DNA from: Cryptomeria japonica
Taxonomy: Eukaryota > Streptophyta > Pinopsida > Cupressales > Cupressaceae
Assembly (NCBI RefSeq): GCF_030272615.1
Contig: NC_081412.1
Coordinates: 668,057,852-668,121,851, forward strand
Length of the DNA stretch: 64,000 nt
Direction of reading: 5' to 3'
Shown here: in pieces, positions 51,663-63,029 of the stretch
Numbering within the stretch: the stretch's first letter is position 1
Layout: each line of letters begins with the position of its first letter
Translations under genes and position numbers: made by a program
Notes under the pieces: generated by a model
Told to the model about the DNA's origin: nothing
The model's database searches: none
Seen by the model: the letters and a program-made list of their open reading frames with translations, nothing else

Positions 51663-52977
51663 TTAGTTTGCCAGTGTGCGATTCTCCACACTAGGTGAAG
51701 TATTAGCATCCTCTGATGCTTTGTCATCACTTTTCTTCTTCTAGATCTTATTCATTTCAGCTCTGGTTTCTTCAATATCAACCTTTTGCTTTCCTTTTTG
51801 GTTTGCAGGATGACTTGCCGGTTGATTCTTCTTTGTTCTGCAAAACTTGGCAATGTCCTAGTTTATGACAATGATAGCAAGCCATTCCAGATGCTCTCCA
51901 AGGTCCTACATTGCCCCTTTGTGTTCTTCTACAGTTCATAGACACATGTCCAATTTTTTTTGCAAATTGAGCAAGTCACATTGACTCTCTTTTTCATCTC
52001 ATAAGGACTAGACCAGTTGACATAGAGTCTTTGCCAATTTGTGTTCCTTCGGTCGGTGATATTACTTCTCCAATCACCAATAGGTTTTGGATTCATGTGA
52101 GGTGCAAGATTGTTTTCTCAATATCTGCATTCAACTAATCTATGCCCATACATGTTGCATGTATAACAATACCTTCAAATCTTCTAGGCACATACCTAGT
52201 ATTAGGTCTATAATCAATACTAGCATTAGATCTTCTTTTGCAAACAATAGCAGTATGTCCTGGTTTATGACAGTTAAAGCAAATAGGTTTGTAAGCTTTC
52301 TTACCGGTAGGATTCTTAGCCTTAGGAGCAGTTTTACCTTCATGCATGTCACTCTTGGTACCAGAAGATTCACCCTTCTCAAATGTATTGTATCCTAACC
52401 CAGATGTATCACCTTTCATCCTTTGAGATTGGATCTGTTCATCCAGCATAGTAGAACTCTTGTTGAATTTATCAAGCTTCTCATTGGCTTCTGTAAGCTC
52501 TTTAGTAAGATCTTCATTTTTCTTCATAAGAGTCTCTCTAAGAGACATTGCCAATTCAAGATATGTTTTGATTTCTTCTTTCTCTTCTTTCTCCTCATGC
52601 CAGTGTTCATATAAAGTTGCATTCTCCTACTTGATCTTAAGGATCTCATGATATTTCTCTTTGATCTAGTCTTCAACTATCCTCTTAGCTTCAAGTTCTT
52701 GACTCATTCGGATTGTATGGGCTTCAAGTTCTTGACTTACATTAAGTTTCTCACCATTCAATTTCTCCACTTCCTCAACTAGTGCATCGATGTTCACCTC
52801 ATCTAAAGAGCTATTGTCAGAGATCTCTAATAATTGCTTAGTTAATTCTTTCCTTTTTTCTTGTGAAGCCTTGAATCTGCCTCTCAAGGTTTCTATCTCA
52901 TCCCTAGTTTCAGCAAGTTCTCTAGCCATCTCTCTATAACTCATATTCCCTATAATAGCTTTAGGGTTTCCTTCCAA
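51663..52977 (-). pseudogene. E2 ORF1: coiled-coil zinc-knuckle protein
   Basis: It starts MEGNPKAIIGNMSYREMARE 38 bp inside the primer site. A long coiled coil (LRGRFKASQEKRKELTKQLL; LTKELTEANEKLDKF) precedes CFNCHKPGHTAIVC, then, after a one-base shift near 52190, CYTCNMYGHRLVEC, and after an extra A in a poly-A run near 51960, CSICKKIGHVSMNC. A final CYHCHKLGHC lacks its last cysteine, as in E1. Two TAG stops lie in the coiled-coil part. Likely the RNA-binding, gag-like protein of the element. It has one knuckle fewer than E1. Confidence 0.85.
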
Positions 52978-53000
52978 GCCATTAAGCCTTAAGGAAGTTA

Positions 53001-53015
53001 GGCTCTAATACCAAT
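53001..53015 (-). other. E2 primer-binding site (initiator Met-tRNA)
   Basis: The minus strand reads ATTGGTATTAGAGCC, one difference from TGGTATCAGAGC, at the LTR edge. Confidence 0.9.
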
Positions 53016-54139
53016 TGATAAACTTATAAAGAACTGAGAGGGGGGTGAATTAGTGAAAACAAAAATAGTAACACTTTAATTGCAGACCGGTAAAAACACT
53101 TAACCAATTTACCAATGACTTTGGATATAATCTCCAGTGTTATAAAATAATTCACCACAATCAAAACATTCACCATAACATAAATATTTATACGTGGAAA
53201 ACCCAACTAGGAAAAACCACGATGAGATGGAACTCACAAGTTAACTATCTACAAAAATCGATAACTGATTGGTTAAGGTCTACAAATGCTTTGTTAGGAG
53301 CAGATCCTGTTAATGATCTCAAGCCCTGTTAGGAGCTATACCTAGTTAAAGGTAACCTTAGTGGAGGATTTAGATCCAATTTAATGAATCACCTTGTTAG
53401 AGGATTTATACAATGAAGCTTGTTAGAGCTTACCTAGTTTAGGGATTTTACTACTATAGTTGTTAGAGAACAACAATGGGAATGATCTAAGAATAACAAT
53501 TTCTGCTAGTTTAGATCCTTTTCTGTGCATACATTACTGCATCATTGACACACTCTGCAATTTCTTCAACAAATCACATCCGCTCTAACTCATATCATAA
53601 CTTATATCTTCTATATCAAATAACTAATCACAATGTCTTTTTGTAGATATTATATTTCATGTCGACTCCTAAACCTTGACACAATTTCCTAGGTTCAGTG
53701 AATCTAGACAATCTTTCTTAACATGACACAAATCACCGCCATAGTGTTAGTTGGTGGTAACACATCACAACCGGTGATAACTCATCACACAAGATGGGAA
53801 AACTGGTTTGAATACCAATACTGGTTAAGTGTTGATCGCTTCAAATTCACAGACCGATTCACTTGAATTCATACTGGATGATTACTCTATATGCCTCCTT
53901 GTCTCTCTCTACTGCATCTCAAAACTGGTAACTATGGAATTGATCAAAACCAATTTTCTTCTTTGCATATATCGGTTGTCTACATATATCGGTTTGGACA
54001 TATTCATACATATGATATCGTTAACAATACAATGACTCAATAATATACCAGTTTATCTTAACTATGACAATTAAAATAGATGTGCCATCAATGACAACAC
54101 ATGAAGCCATCAAATACAAAAATCTTCATCAAGCCAACA
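53016..54139 (-). repeat. 5' LTR of E2
   Basis: 1124 bp, homologous to 46633-47763 along its length, with scattered substitutions. Confidence 0.9.
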
Positions 54140-55650
54140 AAACCTCCAATTAGTTTTCATTCATCCAAACGATCATCAATCCCCAACTAATATCTCTATC
54201 TAATCATTAATCTAGTCCTTGGTAACCTTCCCCTTCTTCCTATCATCAATTTATTCTCTCATAATAATTTTCATTCCATCCTTAAGGACTTAGCACATTA
54301 ACCTAATCAAATCTCCAAAATCCCAATCAATCCTAATCAATCCAATCAATCATATTATCCAATCAACCTCGTCCTATAGTCAATACCTTGTGAAAGTTTT
54401 ATTTAGACCTTTATCTTTAATCAATCAATCAATTGGCTTTTGTGCTTGGGAAAGAATCTCCCCCAAGTACCTTTTCTTAATCATTTTGGTTTGATCAAAA
54501 CCCTAATCCTTTTACCCTCTTTTTGTTAGGAATGTAAGGATATCCTAAGTAGAAGAAGGCTTGATCAATTGCACTTTTATCCAAAGGTCTAAATTTTGCC
54601 TAGCTTGGTTGTCACCTTGCTTTGTGGTCAACATCATCAATTCCCATCTAAGTCCTAATCTAGGGGCTAAGGTGTCATCTTAATCTAATCAATCTTGTCC
54701 TAATCCAATCTAATCAAATCAAACCTAATCCAATACAAGAAAATCAAATTGAATCCAATCACTCCTTAATCAAATCCAAAATTGCTAAGTCCTAGTCCTC
54801 ATATTCATCAAACATCATCTCCTCACCTTTCTTGACCAAATCGCATTCATCCAATTCCAACTTGTCACCCCATTCTCATTATTTTGAGGTTACCCTTTCA
54901 TGATCTACACATGCTCACAAAAAAATAAAAGTTGGCTGCCCAAAACCCACATTCAAGCATCATGGGTTGGTTTGAAGAAATGGTTATGGAAGTTTAAGGT
55001 CACCCTATCAACCATGCCCATCTAGTTCATGCATGCCTCAAATCTATCCAACTTCCACCTATTCATGTCTCCCATCTCAACCCACTTAGTGAGTCAATCC
55101 CAATTCATCTCACATTCCTTATCCTTCCCCTACCTTTGACAAGGGAAATCCATCTTATTTCCCATCCATGTCTTGATATTATCCCTCATCCACATACCCC
55201 TCTGATCCACTATGTATACCTCCATCTTTCCACCCATCCACATCTCAATCCCCATCTTTTTATAACACCTCCATCATATCCACTCCCCATCCAAATCCTA
55301 AACACCATGGTCCTCCAAGCCTTAATCCCAATCCCCCAATCCATAATCTCAATTCTCCATCTAACAATAAACCTCTGCATAATCCCCATCCTCTAGAATC
55401 CACACCATCTCCATCCTCCAAGTCCTTTCTCCATAGTTTTATCCAAGAAATACTATCAAAGGAGACACAATCCCCACCTCAAAACAAAGTTGTCCAATCC
55501 CCCCAATTCCTCCATCCACCTCCATCCCCTCCAAATCAAGGCAAACCTTAATTCCCCAAGATTCATGATACCACTATCTCCCCATCTACCCAAGTTGAAG
55601 AATCCACCCCCTCCTCCATTACACGCTTTCCCCAAACCCAAATATGTCAA

Positions 55651-56505
55651 GTGCTTGTTCCAAAGCATGCTATCATGGATTCCTCTCTACCTCAAGATCA
55701 AAACATCCCTCCATCTCATGATCCCCTACCATCTCAAGATACAATCATCCCCTCCACTCGAGCTCATGATCCTCTTCCATCTCAAACTCCATGTATCCCC
55801 TCCACTCCATCGCACAATCCCCTTCCATCTCAAGATCCAATCGTCCTCTCCACTCCATTGCATGATACCCTTCCATCTCAAACTCCATGTAACCCCTCCA
55901 CTCCATCGCATAATTCCCTTCCATCTCAAGATACAATCATCCCTTCCACTCCACCACATGATCCCATCCCAAGTCAAGATCAAACTATTCCTCCATCTCC
56001 ATGTCATGATCCCAATACTTTTCAAGATCCTAATATTTCTCCTAATTCCCAACATGATCCAAATCCTACACAAGATACCATCACCCCTATCCAGCCTATC
56101 CATGAATCCCTAACCTATCATCTTGGCTCTTTCACCTTCATCCATTATGGTTTCCTCCAAGAGCTCACAATTCCTTCCATCTTCTATCCCCATCAAAATG
56201 GACTCGCATCTTATTTCCAAAATAATAAGTATCCCATTGGAAAAATAATTTGTGAAAAAATGAATTATCAAGGTAAAGGGTTAGGCCTCCATGAACAAGG
56301 CATATTGGAACCCCTTCAAGTCAAAGAGAATATAAGTTCATATGGACTTGGCTACAAGGCACATTCTAAAGATGTTGGTGTATCTTCCATCCCCCATCTT
56401 CCACATCCATTTGGGGTCCTTATGTTCCAAAACCATATCCTTCATTTCTTCCATCCATCTTGGGTCCTTACATCCCTCCATCGATCACTTCATCACCTCA
56501 ACTAA
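55651..56505 (+). CDS. G-patch ORF with 16-residue tandem repeats (probably retroelement-derived)
   Basis: An intact 284-codon frame. Residues 23-143 are eight 16-residue repeats of the type HDPLPSQDTIIPSTPS. Residues about 190-245 form a G-patch: GKIICEKMNYQGKGLGLHEQ, then GILEPL, ending SSYGLGYKAH. G-patch domains bind RNA or RNA helicases and occur in some retroelement proteins, near protease. No signal peptide or membrane segment is evident. The start codon is not certain, since the open frame may extend upstream. The next frame (56795-57202, MWIPKLLKDEMHLKVKS) could be a continuation after a frameshift. I infer a retrotransposon internal ORF rather than a host gene: it has no introns, sits in repetitive DNA and no host homologue is recognised. 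Confidence 0.6.
   Translation: MLVPKHAIMDSSLPQDQNIPPSHDPLPSQDTIIPSTRAHDPLPSQTPCIPSTPSHNPLPSQDPIVLSTPLHDTLPSQTPCNPSTPSHNSLPSQDTIIPSTPPHDPIPSQDQTIPPSPCHDPNTFQDPNISPNSQHDPNPTQDTITPIQPIHESLTYHLGSFTFIHYGFLQELTIPSIFYPHQNGLASYFQNNKYPIGKIICEKMNYQGKGLGLHEQGILEPLQVKENISSYGLGYKAHSKDVGVSSIPHLPHPFGVLMFQNHILHFFHPSWVLTSLHRSLHHLN
55717..56080 (+). repeat. 48-bp tandem repeat, about 7.5 copies
   Basis: Units start catgatcc(c) or cataat and end ccactccatcg. Early units alternate between two subtypes (a caagatacaatc and a caaactccatgt core), implying a 96-bp higher-order period. The unit is a multiple of three, so the frame is kept. Confidence 0.9.
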
Positions 56506-58913
56506 TTCCTAAGAAAGATCAACAAAGAAACACATCCTTGAATCCCTTCCCACACTCTCCTCCCTCCATCATCCCATCCATAAAATCTTCAAGTCATTCA
56601 TCCCCATGCACTCATATCATTTCTATTGGAAGGAATTTGGATGCCAAATATCAAATGCATAAAGCCAAAAATCCACAAAAATCCAAGGATCAACATGTCC
56701 CAACAAAAAAACATGCTCAAGAAAAGAAAAATATGATCCAAAAGAAAAAAAAAATTAAAATGTCACAAAGGCCCAAAAAGAAAAAAGAAAAAATATGTGG
56801 ATACCCAAGCTACTCAAAGATGAAATGCACCTCAAAGTAAAATCTAAATTGGCATCCAAACTATCTAATCAAAAAGCTTCCTCCACTCATAAGTCCTTTA
56901 GCCCTCCATCTAAAAATCCTCCATCTTCAAAATCAATTTTGGGCCCTTACTTCTCAAAATCCACTATCTTTAGTCTGTCATCCCCTTCTTCTATTTTGAG
57001 TCCCCATGTACCAAAATCCATATTTGATCCTCCATATAATTTAAAATCCTCTCCTCCACAACTCCACCACCCCTCAAGGTGTGTGCCAATTTTTATCTTC
57101 CCAACATCCCCACCCATTTATCCACAAGTCTTCCAAAATCCCATCCATCATCCAACATCCATTTTCCATAGCCCCATCCCTTTAATTCAAGATTTTTCAT
57201 AAATCCTTATCCCCCCCATCTTTCATCCATTCCATCTCCACATCTATTTCTGCCAACATCTATGAGCATACCTCCAAGCACATTTGTAAGGGGTACTATC
57301 CATGGAACTAGATGCTTGAGCCATTCCTCCATCCCTCTTTCACACATCCACTATCTTCTATATCCACTTATCCTCATCCTTATCCATCCAAATTATTCTA
57401 GAAAAATAAAAAAATGAAAAAAATAAAAGAAATGAAAAAAATAAAAGAAAAGAAAAAATTAAAAAGTAAAGAGAAAAAAATCCATCCAATGGTGAAAACC
57501 ACTTCTCATGGCGCCTTGGGTAGGTACCATGATCAAAACTTGGTAAACAACATCATGCATAATCCCCTTATCCTCTTGCACTCTACACTTGGGGGAAAGC
57601 TTCATTTATGTCATCCTACCATCCACATCTTCCATATCCCTTATCCGTTATCAACATCCTAGCTAATCTCATTCTCCTTCCCCATATTTTATCTTGACTA
57701 TCCTATCCATATCCTCCATCTCATATCCCTCATGCTATCCAAATCCATCCCTCATTCCAATCTTTGATCTTGACCAAGCTAAAGGAAAAATAATATCCAT
57801 GCATTCTTTGGAAATTGTAAGCCTTAATTTCCCCTCCATCCACATCCCTTCCATATTATCCTTTCATCTTATACATATTTATCCACCATTCGTCTATCCT
57901 TAATCACACTATCCTTAGTGGGGAGTTTTACTCCTTTACACAATAGTTATTGGATCCCCATTCCACCTATCTTTCATCCTTTAGTCCTCCATATCCTATC
58001 ACCATCCATCTACTTAATTCATCCATCTCCTATCCAAGCAATCTCTCCATCCATTCCATCTTTCTACTAAGCCTAGGTTTTTCCTTGTCTTTGGTCCCAT
58101 TCATTATTATATCCTATTATATCCCATCCATTTATCATCATTCAATCTTATCCAATCCATTTATCCTCCTCCCATATTTTTTCCAAGCCTATGTTCTCCC
58201 TTGTCATTGGTTCCAATCCATTTATCCTATATCCACAATCCAATCCTATCGTATTCAATCATATTCCCGATCTCATCCAATCTAATCCAATCATATTTTT
58301 CATCCCATCCAATCCTATTCAATCATTAATCCCCCTCCCATATTATCGAATTCATTTATGATCCCCATCACACTAATCTTTATCCAATCAAACTGAGCTT
58401 TATCCCATTTGCACTGAGATTTCCCCATCACACTAATATTTTCCCATATATATGAGCTTATATTGGCTTGTGTGTTATCCAAATACCCATCCATACTATG
58501 TTAACCAAATCTCAGTGGAAATACTCCCATCTATAGACCATGCACAACCTTCTTATTTGTTCCCTCCCATCAATCTATCCACACCTTGTCCATTGGAATG
58601 TATCCATCCCATGTTTGGCAGTTTATCCAAATCCATCACTTGCCCACTGGGATATATCCTTCCCATGTCCAGTAGTCTATCCAGATCCATGTCCTACTCT
58701 TGGCAAGAGATACTAGTTGGTCATGTGCATTTTGTTTGCAAGATTGAGTTTTTTGACTATACCTATGTTGGAATCCAAGAACACTGAGAGGGGGGGGTGA
58801 ATTAGTGTTCTACTGGAAAGCTCAATTTCAACCTTATTAAAACATTCATACACCAACTGGTATACTGGTACATATAGAATTGAAAGAAGTAAAGCAACCA
58901 ATAAGCCAATCAC

Positions 58914-59335
58914 ATAAATGAATACCATAGCACATATAATTATACGTGGAAAACCTCAAAGAGGAAAAACCACGATGGGATTTGTGACCCACAATATCAA
59001 TTCATTGGCAATATGAAGAGGTATTACAAAATATAGGGGCCTGCACTTTCAAGAAGGCTTATAGCCTAGAGCACACTGCTCAATCACAAAAGGAGCCTCA
59101 CTGACTACATACAAATCTAGACTACAATCCAGAGAAATGATTGAACTACAAAGATAGCATCTTCTATGCCTGAATACAGTTCCGGTTTGAGCTCTATCTA
59201 TTCTGGTCTGAAACCCTTAACCCTTTACCGGAATACCCCTTTACATAAATATCCTCGCATACATGATCTCTCTCATATATTTTACATCTCCAATATTATT
59301 TCCCTCTAGATACATATTCTCATACTATATCATAT
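58914..59335. repeat. 422-bp direct duplication, copy 1
   Basis: Nearly identical to 61933-62354, with about four differences seen. It begins ataaatgaatacc and ends atatcatat. Confidence 0.92.
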
Positions 59336-59336
59336 T

Positions 59337-60963
59337 TGTAGCTGTAGCGTAGAAATTAGGATTCATCACAAGATATAGTAAATCAATCAAAACGTTAAAC
59401 ATGATAGCTCAATCAAAGAAATACTCATTGCAATGAACCTAATTCTAAAGCACATTCAATGAAGGTATGAAAATGAAGCATTCAAAAGAAAACATTATGC
59501 AAACCAAATTCAAGATTGAATACTCCTTCCATGCGGCTCCATTGTTGTTCTTTCCTCTTCAATAGTTTTGTGGATCTCACCTACAAGTGCTCTCACAATT
59601 GAAAGCAAAAAGCTCAAGAGTACTAGAACGAAAATTCAGTAGTTTGATAGCAATTCGGAGTTCATGAAGTGATTGAAGGGGTTCAAGGATTCGAAGGGAT
59701 TTGATTGAAAAAAACATCCAATTTATAGAGAAATTGGATAAATGACAAGATTGGCATGATGCAATTCAAATGGAAATTGCAAATCAATATGTCAATTATG
59801 ACAAATTATGCACTTTCCATGCACAATTTAATTGATTGATAATTGATGACAAATTATGACACATTTCATGTCAAAATTGATTGATTATCAATTATGACAA
59901 TTTCATGACAAATTGAAATGCCACTCCCATAGAATTAGGAGATGAATTAGGAGGGAAAAGGAATTAGAAATTTGAAAATTAGGAAAATGAAATTGATGAC
60001 AAATTAGGAAATTGGAATTAGAAATTGATGAAAAATAGGATTTAAGAATTAGTGAATTAATTAATAATTTTTCATTTATTAATCAATTCACAAAGAAGAA
60101 TAATTAGACAATTAAATAAAGATTTAATTGTAATAAGAAGACTTAGGATAAATAAGTAATTTATTTAATCCTAAAGGAAGAAATGACAAATTAGGTTAAA
60201 TGACTAAATCATAAAACCCTAGAAGACGAATTAGAAATGCGAAAATGACAATTAGGTCTTGATTGAAGATAATTAATGTCATGATTTTGAATTGATAAAT
60301 GACCAATGCGACAAAATGGTTTGATTGATAAATGCGCCAATTGACAAATTGATCCAAATTGACATACTTGAGATAGACAACGATCGATGACAAATCGGTC
60401 GCAAAATGACAAGATTAACAAAAGGACGAGGATCGACGATAAAATAGATTGCAAGATGACAAGGTTGATAACGACCACGATCAATGACAAATTGATCGCC
60501 AAATGACAAAAATGAACAAGACAACGATCGATGACAAATCGATCGTAAAACGACAAGATTGAAGGATTGATGATAAATCGACAAGATTGATAAGAGGACA
60601 AAAACCCTAATCAGGATTGACGATGTCCAAAATGATAAGATTGATGATAAGATTGATAAGATTGACAGGAGGACAAAACCCTAATTAGGATTGACGATGT
60701 CCAAAATGATGACAAATAAGCATGCTCATTGATGCAATAAGATAAAATCGATCAAAATCATGACTGGATAATGTTGTCGACAAGACCAAATTCGAAGACG
60801 AGATGATTGAAGAATATAGAAGAATGACTCGATGTTCGCAAATGATAAAGACCAAGTGCGTGAGATAGAAGAAATGTTAATGCGACGCAAAAACCTAAAA
60901 TGAGGCAATGCGCAAATGTTAAAGTATGACCTCGCAAGCGTTGACCATTTTTGGGTGTCTACA
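59337..60963 (-). repeat. R1: LTR-like unit, minus strand
   Basis: On the minus strand it starts TGTAGACACCCAAAAATGG, a start typical of plant Ty3 LTRs, and ends GCTACAGCTACA. Length 1627 bp. No coding domain. Its middle holds a degenerate tandem array. Confidence 0.65.
60360..60720. repeat. Degenerate tandem array in R1 (gatgacaaatcgatcg type)
   Basis: About ten imperfect copies, roughly 30-40 bp apart, of cgatgacaaatcg followed by caaaatgacaagattga, then two longer copies sharing aaaccctaat.aggattgacg. Confidence 0.75.
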
Positions 60964-61932
60964 GTAGCATCAGAATTAGGAATCATCAAAGCAAGATAAA
61001 CATAATAATCAATGGCTCAATCACAAAAACTCATTGCAAATGAACCTAATTCCAAGCACACTCAATAGAGGTATGAAAACAAAGCATTCAAAATGAAAAT
61101 TATGCAAACCAGATGTAGAATTGAATACTCCTTCCATGCGGCTCCATTGCTGTTCTTTCCTCTTCAATGGGTTTGTGGATCTCACCTACAAGTGCACATA
61201 CAATTGAAAGCAAGATTGATGAAAAGCTCAAGAGTACTAGAAGCGTAAGTTCGGTAGTTTGATAAAAATTCGGATTCGGGATCAAGGGATTCAAGGAATT
61301 TGATTGAAGAAAATCATCCAATTTATAGAGAAATTGGAGAAATGAACAAATTAGCATGATAGTGATTCGAATGGAAATTCAAATCAAGAATAGCAAAATT
61401 ATGACATGTTGCTATGCAAGGCTTATGACAATTCTATGAAAAATTTCTATGTCAAGAATTTATGACAATTTATGACAAATTCTATGACAAATTTCTATGT
61501 CAAGAATTTATGACAATTTATGACAAATTCTATGTCATTTCCATAAATTTAGGAGAGAAATAGGAAGAAATTGAATTTAAGAATTAAGAAATTAGAAAAA
61601 TAGGGAAAAGAGGAATTAAGAAATTAGAAATTAAGTAAATTAATTAATAATCTTTCATTTATTAATTAATTCACAAAAGAGGAATAATTAGCCAATTAAA
61701 TGAATATTTAATTGTGATGAGAATACTTAGGATAAATAAGTAATTTATTAATCCTAAAGGAAGAAAATGATAAGCAAGGTTAAATGACTAAATCATGAAA
61801 CCCTAGAAGGCGAATTAGGTCTTGATGAAAGATAATTAACTTGATCATGATTTGATTTTGGATTGATAAATGACCAATGTGATAAATTATTTGACTGATA
61901 AATGCACCAATTGACGAGGAACAATGACAATA
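60964..61932 (-). repeat. R2: second, truncated R copy
   Basis: Aligns with about 59344-60345 of R1 (for example ctccttccatgcggctccat in both) but is clearly more diverged than the flanking 422-bp copies. It stops near gcaccaattgacgagg, before the tandem array. Confidence 0.75.
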
Positions 61933-62354
61933 ATAAATGAATACCATAGCACATATAGTTATACGTGGAAAACCTCAAAGAGGAAAAACCACGATTGGAT
62001 TTGTGACCCACAATATCAATTCATTGGCAATATGAAGAGGTATTACAAAATATAGGGGCCTGCACTTTCAAGAAGGCTTATAGCCTAGAGCACACTGCTC
62101 AATCACAAAAGGAGCCTCACTGACTACATACAAATCTAGACTACAATCCAGAGAAATGATTGAACTACAAAGATAGCATCTTCTATGCCTAAATACAGTT
62201 CCGGTTTGAGCTCTATCTATTCTGGTCTGAAACCCTTAACCCTTTACCGGAATACCCCTTTACATAAATATCCTCGCATACATGATCTCTCTCATATATT
62301 TTACATCTCCAATATTATTTCCCTCTAGATACATATTCTCATACTATATCATAT
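61933..62354. repeat. 422-bp direct duplication, copy 2
   Basis: Pairs with 58914-59335; the LTR continues normally to its right (catatataaaaacg). Confidence 0.92.
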
Positions 62355-62743
62355 CATATATAAAAACGATCTAACCTTCTGACCTATATACCCTTTACAA
62401 CTCATCATGCCTTATGTCATCTTACAAAGATATTTGCAATATGAATATACATGTTGGCTCAATAACATAAATACATGAATAACAATAACAATTTACGATG
62501 TCGGATCTCCAAATTATGTTGGCCTCCAATACCGATAAACTGATTCCAAACCATGTTGGCCTGCATTGCCGGTAATCAAAGAATTTCTTCCAACTTGTTG
62601 GTGTTAGTGTCAGTGCTAGTGAAGTGTCTATGAATTGCCTGTCAGTACACAACTAACCTAGAATATGAAGGAGAAACAAGTGACCATGTTTCCATCAATG
62701 ACAACATAGTGAAACCAGCCAATTAAGTGTCAATTGCCAATGA

Positions 62744-62897
62744 TCTCCCCCTTTGGCATTGATGGCAACACTCATGTGAAAAATGATCATGGTTTCCAGC
62801 TATCAGTTTCATCCTGAGCCTACTCCCCCTGAGCTAAATATCCATCTGAATAAAATACTCTATATCTCGTGAATGTTTTTCACCTATACTCCCCCTA
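62744..62897 (-). other. E4 polypurine tract and two extra PPT-like copies
   Basis: The minus strand reads GCCAAAGGGGGAGA at 62744-62757. Further ctccccct runs occur at 62821-62830 and 62887-62896. Confidence 0.7.
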
Positions 62898-63029
62898 ATG
62901 TATACAACTTCCTTTTTCTTTTTTACATCAATACTCTTCCCTTTTGACATCAATGCCATAAAAAATACCAAAAAGCCAAAAACCAGGACGAAGAATGAAA
63001 GACTGTACAATGAATATCCCAAAAATACC

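Larger units (their letters stand above)
46633..54139 (-). mobile_element. E2: second non-autonomous element of the E1 family
   Basis: A 7507-bp element with LTRs 46633-47763 (3') and 53016-54139 (5'), flanked by aaact (46628-46632) and aaacc (54140-54144), an aged TSD. Layout is the same as E1: primer site, ORF1 with zinc knuckles, about 0.48 kb spacer, ORF2, PPT-like tracts. No polymerase, protease or integrase is visible in 5.25 kb of internal DNA. It carries more stops and frameshifts than E1, so it is older or more decayed. Confidence 0.9.
54145..58765 (+). other. Pyrimidine-rich, G-poor region (ccatcc-rich)
   Basis: About 4.6 kb in which the plus strand is dominated by C, T and A, with repeated ccatcc, aatcc and tccatct words. 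Apart from the G-patch ORF, open frames (such as 57950-58285) are low-complexity Ser/Pro/His/Ile peptides without motifs. Together with 44.85-46.6 kb it is the DNA into which E2 inserted. Likely the inside of an older element; its LTRs were not found. Confidence 0.6.
58766..62743 (-). repeat. 3' LTR of E4, disrupted by a 2.6-kb insert
   Basis: Starts TGTTGGAATCC and ends near CAATTGCCAATGA next to a polypurine tract. LTR sequence occupies 58766-59335 and 61933-62743; 58914-59335 and 61933-62354 are copies of each other. The original LTR would have been about 960 bp. It shares the gagagggggggtgaattagtg start and the ggaaaacctc/ggaaaaacca block of the other Copia-like LTRs. Confidence 0.8.

Noticed and set aside
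55490-56113. Overlapping long frames on both strands through the 48-bp repeat
   Set aside because: The repeat unit is a multiple of three, so every stop-free frame stays open. Only 55651-56505 reads into a recognisable domain.
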